A DNA stretch of 64,000 nt. Origin: Flavobacterium aquidurense (GTDB lineage: Bacteria > Bacteroidota > Bacteroidia > Flavobacteriales > Flavobacteriaceae). The position numbers and the translations under genes were made by a program. Positions 16,850 to 25,177 of the stretch are shown here, in pieces. The notes under the pieces were generated by a model. It searched no databases and was not told the origin of the DNA. It worked only from the letters and a program-made list of their open reading frames with translations. Where the stretch lies: the NCBI GenBank assembly GCA_900107365.1, contig FNPS01000008.1, positions 186,001 to 250,000 of the forward strand, read 5' to 3'. Each line of letters begins with the position of its first letter. Position 1 is the stretch's first letter.

Positions 16850-17419
16850 ATGAAAGAGTTTATAGAATACATATTGCAATTTGGAAACCTAAACCAGCAG
16901 CAACTTGATTTAATTTCAAAAAAAGCAACAGAAAGAGTTCTTCATAAAGACGAATATTTTTCTGAAGCAGGGAAAATTGCACAGGAAGTTGGTTTTATTC
17001 TGGAAGGAATTATCAGAGTTTGTTACTATAACAACAAAGGCGAAGAAATTACTAAATATTTTATTGATGAAAATAATCTGGTAGTTGATCTGGAGAGTTT
17101 TGACAATGATATTTGCTCTAACGCTTATGTTCAAGCTATTACAGACTGCAAAATGCTAGTCTTTTCCAAAAAGGACTGGAAGGATCTTTTAGATATTATC
17201 ATTCCATGGGAAGCCATTGTAAATAAGATTATTTCAAGAGCATTGCGACAAAAAATAGAAAGAAGAAGTCCGTTAGTTTCAGAAGATGCTACAACACGTT
17301 ACTTGATGTTTCTCAAGATTTATCCAAATGTTGTAAATCGAATACCCCTTTCTTATATCGCTTCTTATTTGGGAATTACACAATCTTCTTTGAGCAGGAT
17401 AAGAAAAAACATTCATTAA
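16850..17419 (+). CDS. Crp/Fnr family transcriptional regulator
   Basis: 189 residues. A cNMP-type beta-roll (about 25-115, with VGFILEGIIRVCYYNNKGEE) is followed by a C-terminal winged helix with IPLSYIASYLGITQSSLSRIRK. It is a paralogue of 491-1066 with the same length and architecture, and likewise sits directly upstream of an NAD(P)-dependent oxidoreductase. Three cysteines are scattered and do not form an Fe-S motif. Palindromes with the same core lie on both sides of the gene, suggesting it controls itself and the SDR gene. Confidence 0.9.
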   Translation: MKEFIEYILQFGNLNQQQLDLISKKATERVLHKDEYFSEAGKIAQEVGFILEGIIRVCYYNNKGEEITKYFIDENNLVVDLESFDNDICSNAYVQAITDCKMLVFSKKDWKDLLDIIIPWEAIVNKIISRALRQKIERRSPLVSEDATTRYLMFLKIYPNVVNRIPLSYIASYLGITQSSLSRIRKNIH

Positions 17420-17430
17420 AATGCTTTTTG

Positions 17431-17471
17431 TCATTTGACAAATGATTCTATTTTTAAAGTACGCAACTTTG
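17431..17471 (+). promoter_or_regulatory. palindromic operator and -7 box of the SDR gene
   Basis: TCATTTG-A-CAAATGA (17431-17445) is a perfect 7+1+7 palindrome. CAACTTTG at 17464-17471 is a one-mismatch -7 box with no -33 TTG at the usual distance. The palindrome would be centred near -38, close to the -42 seen in the paralogous pair at 1153-1197. Confidence 0.55.
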
Positions 17472-17497
17472 CTTCAATAATTTAAAACAATAAAAAA

Positions 17498-18235
17498 ATG
17501 AAGATAGTATTAATTACAGGAGCTAATAGAAGCATTGGCTTAGAAATAACAAAACAGCTTTCAAAAAAAGGATTATTTATTTATTTAGGTGCGCGTGACC
17601 TTGAAAAAGGTAACGAAGCTGTGCAGCAATTAAATAAAGAAGGATTTGAAAACATCAAAGCGATTGAAATTGATGTTACAAAGCCTGTTTCAATAGAAGC
17701 TGCCAGAAAAACAGTTGAAACCGAGCAGGGAAAATTGGATATACTAATAAATAATGCAGGTATTAGTGGCGAATTTCCTCAAAGTGCGTCAAGTGCATCA
17801 ATTACAGCCATTCAGCATGTTTTTGATACCAATTTTTTTGGTGTAATTAGTGTTACACAGGCATTTTTAGAATTGCTTAAAAAATCAGAAGCTCCAAGAA
17901 TTAGTAATATTACTTCTGGTTTAGGATCTTTGACCTTACACAGCGATCCAAGTTGGAAATATTACGATTTTAAAGCAACGAGTTATGTGACCTCAAAAGC
18001 TGCTTTAAATGCTTTCACGATTACACTGGCCCACGAACTTAAAGATTTACCATTCAAAGTAAATGCTATTGATCCTGGTTACACAGCAACAGACTTTAAT
18101 CACCACAACGGACCGGGAACTGTTGAAAGCGCTGCAACCTTCATCATAAAACACACAGTAACAGCTAATGATGCGCCTACCGGTATGTTTTATAGTAATG
18201 ATATTGAAGATGAAACCGAGGTTAGTCCTTGGTAA
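17498..18235 (+). CDS. short-chain dehydrogenase/reductase
   Basis: 245 residues, classical SDR: TGANRSIG (about 7-14) for the cofactor, NNAG (about 88), Ser in ISNITSG and the catalytic YVTSK (about 163-167). The ring of residues after the first strand (ARD in LGARDLEKG) suggests NADPH. The substrate is unknown. Control by the upstream Crp/Fnr protein is likely from the palindrome at 17431. A hairpin terminator follows. Confidence 0.9.
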   Translation: MKIVLITGANRSIGLEITKQLSKKGLFIYLGARDLEKGNEAVQQLNKEGFENIKAIEIDVTKPVSIEAARKTVETEQGKLDILINNAGISGEFPQSASSASITAIQHVFDTNFFGVISVTQAFLELLKKSEAPRISNITSGLGSLTLHSDPSWKYYDFKATSYVTSKAALNAFTITLAHELKDLPFKVNAIDPGYTATDFNHHNGPGTVESAATFIIKHTVTANDAPTGMFYSNDIEDETEVSPW

Positions 18236-18259
18236 AAATCTAGTTTGACCTTTATTCGA

Positions 18260-18289
18260 AAAACCTCCATTATTTCTAATGGAGGTTTT
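18260..18289. terminator. intrinsic terminator
   Basis: AAAACCTCCATTA (18260-18272) pairs perfectly with TAATGGAGGTTTT (18277-18289) around a 4-base loop. Confidence 0.88.
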
Positions 18290-18381
18290 CTGTATAATGA
18301 ATTGAGTAAATTATTTACCGGTAACTTAAAAAATCCAGAAAACATACACCAAAAATAAAACAGTAACATTCGTATGTGTTT

Positions 18382-18996
18382 TTATTTTTCGAGTAATTTC
18401 AATTCCAGTTCTTTTACCTTGTTTTCCAGATCAGTAATGTATTTTTTTTGAGGTAATAAGGCTTCTTCTATTTCTTCTGTTGTATAACGCGGTGTAATAT
18501 GTTGTGGGCAATTCCAATCGTAAGCCTGAATTTCAAAAATCATCATTCTTTCAGGACGGAATTTATAATCTTCAGGTTTTAAAGAATCATATAATGCTTC
18601 ATGGTCTTTCAGTTCTACAATTTTTGCCTTAGCATAGATTTTTAATCGTGCTCTTTGTGGATACGAAACCATTATAAGCGCTACTTTTTCATTTTTAGAA
18701 ATATTCCCTGTCGAGATATATTGCCTGTTACCTGCAAAGTCAACGATTCCAATTGTTTTGTTGTCAATTACTTTAATAAATCCAGCCGGTCCGCCGCGAT
18801 GCTGAATGTACGGATAATCATTTTCTCCAAAACTTGCCATATAAAAACTATCCCTGTCGCTAATAAAGTTACTTTCATTTTCTGTCAATCCATCCACAAC
18901 TGACATTTTTTCCATTCGATCATAAGAGTTTCTGCTTCCCGCTTCTTCCTGAATCTTTTTAATGTTATCTGTAAAGGCTAATTGTGCGTAATTCAT
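18382..18996 (-). CDS. pyridoxamine 5'-phosphate oxidase-like flavin-binding protein
   Basis: 204 residues. The split-barrel PNPOx-like fold is indicated by ISDRDSFYMASFGENDYPYIQHRGGPAGFIKVID, followed by NRQYISTGNISKNEKVALIM and a C-terminal RYTTEEIEE segment. A basic, probably coiled-coil tail (about 178-204) follows. The family binds FMN or F420-like cofactors and often acts as general stress or oxidoreductase proteins. It is not a classical PdxH: the length and motifs differ. The terminator side faces the SDR gene. Confidence 0.82.
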   Translation of the reverse strand: MNYAQLAFTDNIKKIQEEAGSRNSYDRMEKMSVVDGLTENESNFISDRDSFYMASFGENDYPYIQHRGGPAGFIKVIDNKTIGIVDFAGNRQYISTGNISKNEKVALIMVSYPQRARLKIYAKAKIVELKDHEALYDSLKPEDYKFRPERMMIFEIQAYDWNCPQHITPRYTTEEIEEALLPQKKYITDLENKVKELELKLLEK

Positions 18997-19043
18997 AACT
19001 AATATTTTAGATTTTACAACTTTACTTCTGGAGAATTCGAATT

Positions 19044-20027
19044 TTATAATTCCTGAATCTGTCTGATCATCTGGTTAGTAAACCCCCATTCATTGTCGTA
19101 CCAGGCCATTACTTTTACCAAATCCCCATCGACAACTCTTGTCATTTCTAAATCGACAGTAGCGGCAAAAGGGCTTTTTATAATATCAGTGGACACAAGT
19201 GGTTCATCTGTTACAGCAACTACTTTATGATAACGCGCCGTTTTTGATTCTTCGATTAAAATCGAATTAATTTCTTCAACAGTTGTTGGTTTTTCTGTTA
19301 CAAAAGTAATGTCAGATATTGAGCCAACAGGAACCGGAACTCTCACGGCAACCCCATCAAATTTTCCAAGATATTGCGGTAATGCTTTAGTAGTTGCTAT
19401 TGCAGCACCCGTAGCGGCTGGCGCTAAATTTATTCCTGCTGTTCTTCCCATTCTGGGTTCTCTTTTAGACGGAGCATCAACCAATGTTTGTGATGCTGTA
19501 TAAGCATGTGTAGTATTTAAAATGGCTTTTTTAATACCTATTCGTCGTCCTAAAATTTCAATAATCGGACTTATATTATTCGTTGTACAGCTTGCACATG
19601 AAAAAACAGCAACTTTTCCATCTTCGGTATTGACACCATGAACCACTGTTGGTGTATCTTTAGTCGGCCCAGATATCACAACAAATTTAGAACCAGCGGT
19701 TAAATGTTTTTCTGCGTCTGCTTTATTGGTAAAAAATCCTGTACTTTCTATTACTACATCAACTTGTAAGTCTTTCCAGGGTAATTCTGCAGGATCTTTT
19801 ATTGCTGTATATTTTATCTTGTGATCATCAATTAATATAAAATCGCCTTCAAAACTTACTTTCTTATTGTACTTGCCATAAATACTATCGTATTTTAATA
19901 AATAAACTGCATTTTCAATTGTCATTAAATCATTAATTCCTACCACTTCTAAATCTGGAGAATCCAAAATTATTTTCAGTGATGATCTTCCAATTCTACC
20001 AAAACCATTAATTGCTATTTTTTTCAT
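19044..20027 (-). CDS. gap: glyceraldehyde-3-phosphate dehydrogenase, type I
   Basis: 327 residues, complete: NGFGRIGR at the start for NAD, an Asp at about 32-33 (GINDL) consistent with NAD rather than NADP, the catalytic SCASCTTNN (about 147-155), and His in NTTHAYTASQ. The Ser-rich phosphate loop and the final WYDNEWG motif are present. It catalyses the phosphorylating oxidation of GAP in glycolysis or the reverse in gluconeogenesis. It is divergent from an AraC-type regulator 265 bases away, and no other glycolysis gene is nearby, so it may be a second, regulated copy. Confidence 0.95.
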   Translation of the reverse strand: MKKIAINGFGRIGRSSLKIILDSPDLEVVGINDLMTIENAVYLLKYDSIYGKYNKKVSFEGDFILIDDHKIKYTAIKDPAELPWKDLQVDVVIESTGFFTNKADAEKHLTAGSKFVVISGPTKDTPTVVHGVNTEDGKVAVFSCASCTTNNISPIIEILGRRIGIKKAILNTTHAYTASQTLVDAPSKREPRMGRTAGINLAPAATGAAIATTKALPQYLGKFDGVAVRVPVPVGSISDITFVTEKPTTVEEINSILIEESKTARYHKVVAVTDEPLVSTDIIKSPFAATVDLEMTRVVDGDLVKVMAWYDNEWGFTNQMIRQIQEL

Positions 20028-20292
20028 GTTGTTTGATTTTAATTATATAAGACATTACAAAGTTCAAAATATTTCAGTCATTGGGGTTTAACAGATTTTC
20101 CCGAAGAGTTGGCTATTTTTCTTTAAGTACGAAAAAATCATCAATTCTTTTTAATCCTAAATGTGAATTAATAAATATACAACATTAATAATCAATAAAG
20201 TAGTACGTTTTTATTATGAAATAATTAAATCCTGCAAATGAAGAAGTCTAGTTAATAATTACATTTACACTTTATAACTTAGACAAGTATTT

Positions 20293-21120
20293 ATGGTTTA
20301 TAAAGGAACTTCATATGAATTTTTATTGTTGACAGAAATCAATGCTGAAAATAAAAAACTGGCTTTTGGAGCGAAAGACACTGAATTAACATTACTTTGG
20401 AATACAGGTTCGGAGATGAATATTTCTGTTGATAAAGTCAAATACAGATTAGCTCAAAATGAAATTATTTTTCTGACTGAATTCCATCAAATTGATTATT
20501 TAGAAGTTGAAAGTGCCAGGATGTTACGATTCAATCAGAACTTCTTTTGCATTATTAATAATGACAATGAAGTGGGAAGCAAAGGACTTTTATTTTACGG
20601 AGCGATGGGAATTCCGATAGTTCCTCTTTCAGAAAACCATATTCAAAGTATGGAAACTACTTGGGATATTTTGTTATCTGAAATGGATGCCAAAGACAAT
20701 TTACAGATCGATATGTTGCAGTCGATGCTAAAACGTGTATTGATTTTGTGTGCAAGAAGCCTGATGGCTACAGCAAATTATGTCAAACTTGAAAATAGTC
20801 AGGCCGATATTATAAGAGAATTCAATTACCTCGTTGAAGGTCATTTTGCTAAACATCACGATGTAGCCTTCTATGCTTCTAAATTGAATAAATCGCCAAA
20901 AACCTTATCTAATCTTTTTGCTGTTTTTTCTGAAAGACCTCCACTGAGTATAATTCATGATCGTATTATGATTCATGCCAGAAAGCAAATTGCGTATACA
21001 CAATTATCTATAAAGGAAATTGCTTATGATCTTGGTTATGAAGATTTGCAAACTTTCAGTCGGTTTTTTAAAAACAAAGAAGGAATTTCTCCAGTTCAAT
21101 TTAGAGAAAAAATTAGCTGA
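20293..21120 (+). CDS. AraC family transcriptional regulator
   Basis: 275 residues. A cupin-like N-terminal sensing part (about 20-120) with no obvious metal-binding histidines is followed by the C-terminal AraC DNA-binding domain with two helix-turn-helix units (about 178-273: HDVAFYASKLNKSPKTLSNL and IKEIAYDLGYEDLQTFSRFFK). It is divergent from gap with a 265-base intergenic region, so control of gap is possible but no paired sites are evident to me. It is 102 bases before the TlpA-like gene. Confidence 0.9.
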   Translation: MVYKGTSYEFLLLTEINAENKKLAFGAKDTELTLLWNTGSEMNISVDKVKYRLAQNEIIFLTEFHQIDYLEVESARMLRFNQNFFCIINNDNEVGSKGLLFYGAMGIPIVPLSENHIQSMETTWDILLSEMDAKDNLQIDMLQSMLKRVLILCARSLMATANYVKLENSQADIIREFNYLVEGHFAKHHDVAFYASKLNKSPKTLSNLFAVFSERPPLSIIHDRIMIHARKQIAYTQLSIKEIAYDLGYEDLQTFSRFFKNKEGISPVQFREKIS

Positions 21121-21222
21121 TTGTGTTTAATATTGTAGGATTAAGTATTCATAATAAAGATATTGCTTATATTCACCAAAAAGAAATTAATCAGGAAACA
21201 GCTGTATTAAAACTAGTAAAAC

Positions 21223-22014
21223 ATGAAAAATTTTCTACTTCTTTCTCTTATATTAATTACTCAATCCTTTTATGGACAAGACAAAGTCGTCAAAAAACCC
21301 GAATATGTAATCGTAATAAACAATGACATCGTGTCTATGGAAACAGTCGAAAAATATGGTGCCGATGGGTATGTAAAATCGATGACCAAAGGAGTTTCAG
21401 AAAAGGAAAGAAATGAATTAGCTAATAAATTTGGAGATAAAATTGGAGATAAGGAATTTATAATTATAGTGGGAATTTACACAGAACAGGAAAAAATTGA
21501 AAGAGACAAAGAAATCAATTCCCAACCAGTAGCAAGCAAAAGTGTAGCTCAAAATGATGAAAAAGAATATATTTTAAATGTAAATGACAGAGCAACAGAT
21601 TTTACTTTAAAATTAATAGATGGTAAACAAATAAAACTTTCTGATTTAAAAGGGAAAGTTGTTTTGGTAAATTTCTGGGCAACCTGGTGCGCACCGTGTT
21701 TAATGGAATTTTATGATATTCCATCAAAAATCATCGAGCCATTTAAAAAGGATGATTTTGTGTTTTTAGCAATTTCGAGTGGAGAGACACAAGAAAAAGT
21801 ATTAAATAAAGTGACCAAATTAAGAAAAGACGGAATTAACTTTAATTATGGCGTTGACTCGGATAAAAAAATATGGAATAACTATGCAACGGCTTCTATT
21901 CCTAAAAACTTTTTAATAGACCAAAATGGGGTTATAAAATATGTGGCAACAGGAAATGCTCCGGATAATTTGGATATTATAGCAGCTGAAATAAAAAAAT
22001 TGCTTGCTAAATAA
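21223..22014 (+). CDS. TlpA-like secreted thioredoxin-fold protein
   Basis: 263 residues. A signal peptide (about 1-18, ending YGQ) is followed by a roughly 100-residue N-terminal region of unknown type and an AlkC-TSA/Redoxin-like thioredoxin domain (about 120-262) with the active site WCAPC (about 154-158) and the cis-proline region ASIPKNFLID. It likely reduces periplasmic disulfides. A second gene for a secreted protein follows 12 bases later. The ATG at 21223 is chosen because it opens a clean signal peptide. Confidence 0.85.
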   Translation: MKNFLLLSLILITQSFYGQDKVVKKPEYVIVINNDIVSMETVEKYGADGYVKSMTKGVSEKERNELANKFGDKIGDKEFIIIVGIYTEQEKIERDKEINSQPVASKSVAQNDEKEYILNVNDRATDFTLKLIDGKQIKLSDLKGKVVLVNFWATWCAPCLMEFYDIPSKIIEPFKKDDFVFLAISSGETQEKVLNKVTKLRKDGINFNYGVDSDKKIWNNYATASIPKNFLIDQNGVIKYVATGNAPDNLDIIAAEIKKLLAK

Positions 22015-22026
22015 AGTACATTAGTT

Positions 22027-22974
22027 ATGTTTAAATTGCCTCTTATGAAGTTAAACCTTATCGTTACAGGACTTTTTGTTATTTTTTCTAATTGCCTTTT
22101 TGGGCAAAATAATTTTTCAAGCAATCCTTTAGATGCCATCTTTGAAACCCGGGATTCAAAAAATTTCTGGGAAGCATTTGACAAAATGGACCAATCAAAA
22201 CAAAATCCGTTTGTTGAATACATGCAAAAAGGTTCACCAGGTGTTAAAGGATTTACGGAGAACAGAATACTTAATGCAGATTCTCTTTTTTCTGCTGTAA
22301 AGAAAAGAAAAGCAGATTATGAACTTTCAAGAAATGTTTTAGAGGGTCTTCCTTCTAAGGAAAAGAGAGTAAGAGCTATTTATAGTGCCCTAAAATATTG
22401 GTATCCGAACGCAAAATTCCCTCCTATTTATTTTGTTTATGGAAGATTCAATTCTGGCGGAACTTCTTCTCCCGAGGGAATTATTATAGGAACTGAAAAA
22501 CTTACAAATTTAGATGGAATTTCAGGTTTAATTGCACACGAACTTGTTCATTACCAGCAGAAAATAGAAGGTAAAGACATGTTATTGAAATGGTGTTTAC
22601 TTGAAGGTGGCGCAGATTTTATAGGAGAACTTATTTCTGGAGACGCAATAAATCAGCAATACTATCAATATGGAGAACAAAACAAGGATAAATTAGCTCA
22701 GGAATTTGTAACGAGACTAAAAAATGCTGATTATCAGGATTGGTTGTATGGAACCTCTAAGAAAGATGACAGACCAAATGATTTAGGATATTGGATGGGC
22801 TATAAAATAACAGAAGCTTATTTCAATAAACAAAAAGATAAACAAAAGGCAATTGAAGAAATACTCAATATAAAAGACCCGATGCTATTTTTAAAACAAA
22901 GTGGTTTTTTAGATGTTTATATTGAAAAATATCAAAAATCGAAAAAAGAAAGTTTTGATGATTTTTTCAAATAA
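22027..22974 (+). CDS. secreted DUF2268-like zinc protease
   Basis: 315 residues. A signal peptide (ending FGQ; the start may be the ATG at 22027 or the better-fitting one at 22045) is followed by a zinc protease core, HELVHYQQ (about 178) with EGGADFIGE about 20 residues later as the third ligand region. This pattern is typical of DUF2268 putative Zn-dependent proteases. It is 12 bases downstream of the TlpA-like gene, suggesting an operon of exported proteins. It ends in a strong terminator next to tRNA-Val. Confidence 0.8.
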   Translation: MFKLPLMKLNLIVTGLFVIFSNCLFGQNNFSSNPLDAIFETRDSKNFWEAFDKMDQSKQNPFVEYMQKGSPGVKGFTENRILNADSLFSAVKKRKADYELSRNVLEGLPSKEKRVRAIYSALKYWYPNAKFPPIYFVYGRFNSGGTSSPEGIIIGTEKLTNLDGISGLIAHELVHYQQKIEGKDMLLKWCLLEGGADFIGELISGDAINQQYYQYGEQNKDKLAQEFVTRLKNADYQDWLYGTSKKDDRPNDLGYWMGYKITEAYFNKQKDKQKAIEEILNIKDPMLFLKQSGFLDVYIEKYQKSKKESFDDFFK

Positions 22975-23006
22975 AAAAAACTCCTTAATTTCTTAAGGAG
23001 TTTTTT
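22975..23006. terminator. bidirectional terminator abutting the tRNA 3' end
   Basis: AAAAAACTCCTTAA (22975-22988) pairs with TTAAGGAGTTTTTT (22993-23006) around TTTC. On the plus strand it ends the protease gene; on the minus strand the hairpin begins at the last base of the tRNA CCA end and so also ends the tRNA transcript. Confidence 0.88.
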
Positions 23007-23083
23007 GGTGGGCGATGAGGGGTTCGAACCCCCGACCCCCTCGGTGTAAACGAGGTGCTCTGAACCAGCTGAGCTAATCGCCC
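23006..23083 (-). tRNA. tRNA-Val (TAC anticodon), CCA encoded
   Basis: Read on the minus strand: acceptor stem GGGCGAT pairing with ATCGCCC, D arm GCTC...GAGC, anticodon stem CCTCG/CGAGG with loop TTTACAC (anticodon TAC, reading GTA/GTG), T loop TTCGAAC, discriminator A, and CCA encoded at 23008-23006. All arms pair. The promoter is at 23121-23150. Confidence 0.97.
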
Positions 23084-23120
23084 TATTTTACTAGGTTGCT
23101 ATCGTTTGTGATTGCGAGTG

Positions 23121-23150
23121 CAAATATACAGCTAGAATTCGTATTTGCAA
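23121..23150 (-). promoter_or_regulatory. promoter of tRNA-Val
   Basis: On the minus strand: TTG (23150-23148), 19 bases, TATATTTG (23128-23121), a full match to the Bacteroidota housekeeping consensus. It lies 38 bases before the mature tRNA 5' end. Confidence 0.8.
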
Positions 23151-23295
23151 GTGTTTTTAGAAAAAAAATGAAATATTTTTTAATGATTTTATTTACCTTC
23201 CTATTTTTCAGCTTCTTAAAAAGGAAATAAAAAGTATCGTTTTCTTATTATTTAGTTAAAAATTGAAAACTGAAAAGGTAATTTAGAATATTCTT

Positions 23296-23325
23296 TTGTA
23301 TTCACTTGTTAGAGTCTTACATTTG
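23296..23325 (+). promoter_or_regulatory. promoter of the ABC exporter gene
   Basis: TTG (23296-23298), 19 bases, TACATTTG (23318-23325), a full consensus match. Transcription would start near 23330, which supports the ATG at 23348 over an upstream TTG at 23336. Confidence 0.78.
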
Positions 23326-23347
23326 CATACCTTAATTGTATACTCAA

Positions 23348-25138
23348 ATGGCTAGATTTCAAGAAAACGATTTACCTAAAGCTAAATTAGACTCTAATTC
23401 CCTTCAAAAAGCAATCCGAATTTTTAAATATGGTAAAGGCCACAAATGGAAATTTTTCCTTGGCTTGATTTTCCTTTTATTGACCAGTGCTACTGCCCTC
23501 GCCTTTCCTAAGTTAATGGGAATGTTGGTTGACTGTGTAACTAATAAAGACTTAAGCAGGGCAAATGAAATTGCTGTTGGACTTATGGTAATCCTAACGT
23601 TACAGGCCATCTTCTCCTTCTTTAGAATTTCTTTATTTGTGAATTTTACGGAGAACTCGCTTTCAAATATACGTTTTGCGTTATATGAAAACCTGGTAAA
23701 ACTACCAATGGGGTTTTATTCTCAAAAACGTGTTGGAGAATTAAATAGCCGCATTAGCGCTGATATTTCGCAATTGCAAGACACTTTTACAACTACAATT
23801 GCCGAATTCTTACGTCAGTTTATTTTAATTGTTGGAGGTTTTGTTATTTTAGGAAACATTAGCCCTAAATTAACTTTAATGATGTTGGCTATTGTGCCAA
23901 TTGTGGCCGTAGCAGCTGTTATTTTTGGAAGATTTATTCGTAAATACGGAAAGAAAACACAAGATAAAGTAGCAGAAAGCCAGGTAATTGTTGAAGAAAC
24001 TTTACAAGGAATCAGCAACGTTAAAGCTTTTGCCAATGAATGGTACGAAATTCAGCGTTATAAAAATAAAATCAAAGAAATTGTAAAAATCGCGATCAAA
24101 GGCGGTCAATACAGAGGTTACTTTGCTTCCTTTATCATTTTATGTCTTTTCGGATGTGTGGTTGCTGTTGTTTGGTACGGTATTACATTAACAATTAAAG
24201 GAGAAGTTGAAGGTGTGGGCGATTTAATTTCATTTGTACTTTATACAACCTTTATTGGTGCTTCTTTTGGTGGAATTGCCGAGATGTATGCTCAAATTCA
24301 AAAAGCAGTGGGAGCAACAGAACGTGTTTTTGAATTATTAGAAGAAACTCCGGAAGCCATCAATGCAAATCCAAAAACAACACCTATTGAAAAAATAAAA
24401 GGTACTGTTTCTTTCAAAAATGTAGCTTTTAGTTACCCGTCCCGTAAGGAAGTTGAAGTTCTAAAAGATGTAAATTTCAGTGCCGAATTCGGTCAGAAGA
24501 TAGCGATTGTAGGCCCTAGTGGTGCTGGAAAATCAACCATTTCTTCTCTATTATTACGTTTTTACGATATCACTTCAGGAGAAATCCTGGTGGACGGAAA
24601 AAACATTTACGATTATGACCTGGAAAATCTACGTGGAAACATGAGTATTGTTCCGCAGGATGTAATTTTATTCGGAGGAACAATTAGAGAAAATATTGCC
24701 TACGGAAAACCAGATGCTACCGACGAAGAGATTATGTTAGCAGCAAAACAGGCAAATGCCTTAAATTTTGTAGAAGGTTTCCCGGAAAAATTTGAAACAT
24801 TGGTTGGAGAACGCGGTGTAAAATTATCTGGTGGGCAACGTCAGCGTATTGCAATTGCAAGGGCTTTACTTAAGAACCCAAGTATTTTAATTTTAGATGA
24901 GGCGACATCCTCTTTAGATAGTGAAAGTGAAAAATTAGTTCAGGAAGCTTTAGAAGTATTAATGCAAGGAAGAACAAGTATTATCATTGCACATCGTCTA
25001 TCAACTATTAGAAATGCAGATAAAATTTTAGTTTTAGATAACGGAAAAATTACAGAAGAAGGAACACATCAGGAACTTATAAATCTTGAAAATGGTATTT
25101 ATAAAAACCTTAGTAATCTTCAATTTAGTAATTCTTAA
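23348..25138 (+). CDS. ABC exporter, fused transmembrane and ATPase domains
   Basis: 596 residues in the half-transporter layout of MsbA-like exporters: six membrane helices (about 35-315), then the nucleotide-binding domain with Walker A GPSGAGKS (about 389-396), Q-loop VPQD, signature LSGGQRQR (about 494), Walker B ILILDEATS (about 514) and H-loop IIAHRLS (about 547). It would work as a dimer. The cargo (lipid or drug) cannot be read from the sequence. I start at the ATG at 23348, 18 bases from the predicted start of transcription. A porin gene follows 39 bases later. Confidence 0.92.
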   Translation: MARFQENDLPKAKLDSNSLQKAIRIFKYGKGHKWKFFLGLIFLLLTSATALAFPKLMGMLVDCVTNKDLSRANEIAVGLMVILTLQAIFSFFRISLFVNFTENSLSNIRFALYENLVKLPMGFYSQKRVGELNSRISADISQLQDTFTTTIAEFLRQFILIVGGFVILGNISPKLTLMMLAIVPIVAVAAVIFGRFIRKYGKKTQDKVAESQVIVEETLQGISNVKAFANEWYEIQRYKNKIKEIVKIAIKGGQYRGYFASFIILCLFGCVVAVVWYGITLTIKGEVEGVGDLISFVLYTTFIGASFGGIAEMYAQIQKAVGATERVFELLEETPEAINANPKTTPIEKIKGTVSFKNVAFSYPSRKEVEVLKDVNFSAEFGQKIAIVGPSGAGKSTISSLLLRFYDITSGEILVDGKNIYDYDLENLRGNMSIVPQDVILFGGTIRENIAYGKPDATDEEIMLAAKQANALNFVEGFPEKFETLVGERGVKLSGGQRQRIAIARALLKNPSILILDEATSSLDSESEKLVQEALEVLMQGRTSIIIAHRLSTIRNADKILVLDNGKITEEGTHQELINLENGIYKNLSNLQFSNS

Positions 25139-25177
25139 TGAATTAAAAATAACACTAACTACCTTTAAACTATTGAA

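Noticed and set aside
21123..21326. Open frame of 67 codons between the AraC and TlpA-like genes
   Set aside because: It starts with TTG directly after the AraC stop and overlaps the well-supported TlpA-like signal peptide in another frame; no recognisable product.
23168..23230. 20-codon hydrophobic frame between tRNA-Val and the ABC exporter
   Set aside because: No promoter or conserved context in front of it; in such AT-rich DNA a short hydrophobic frame arises easily by chance.
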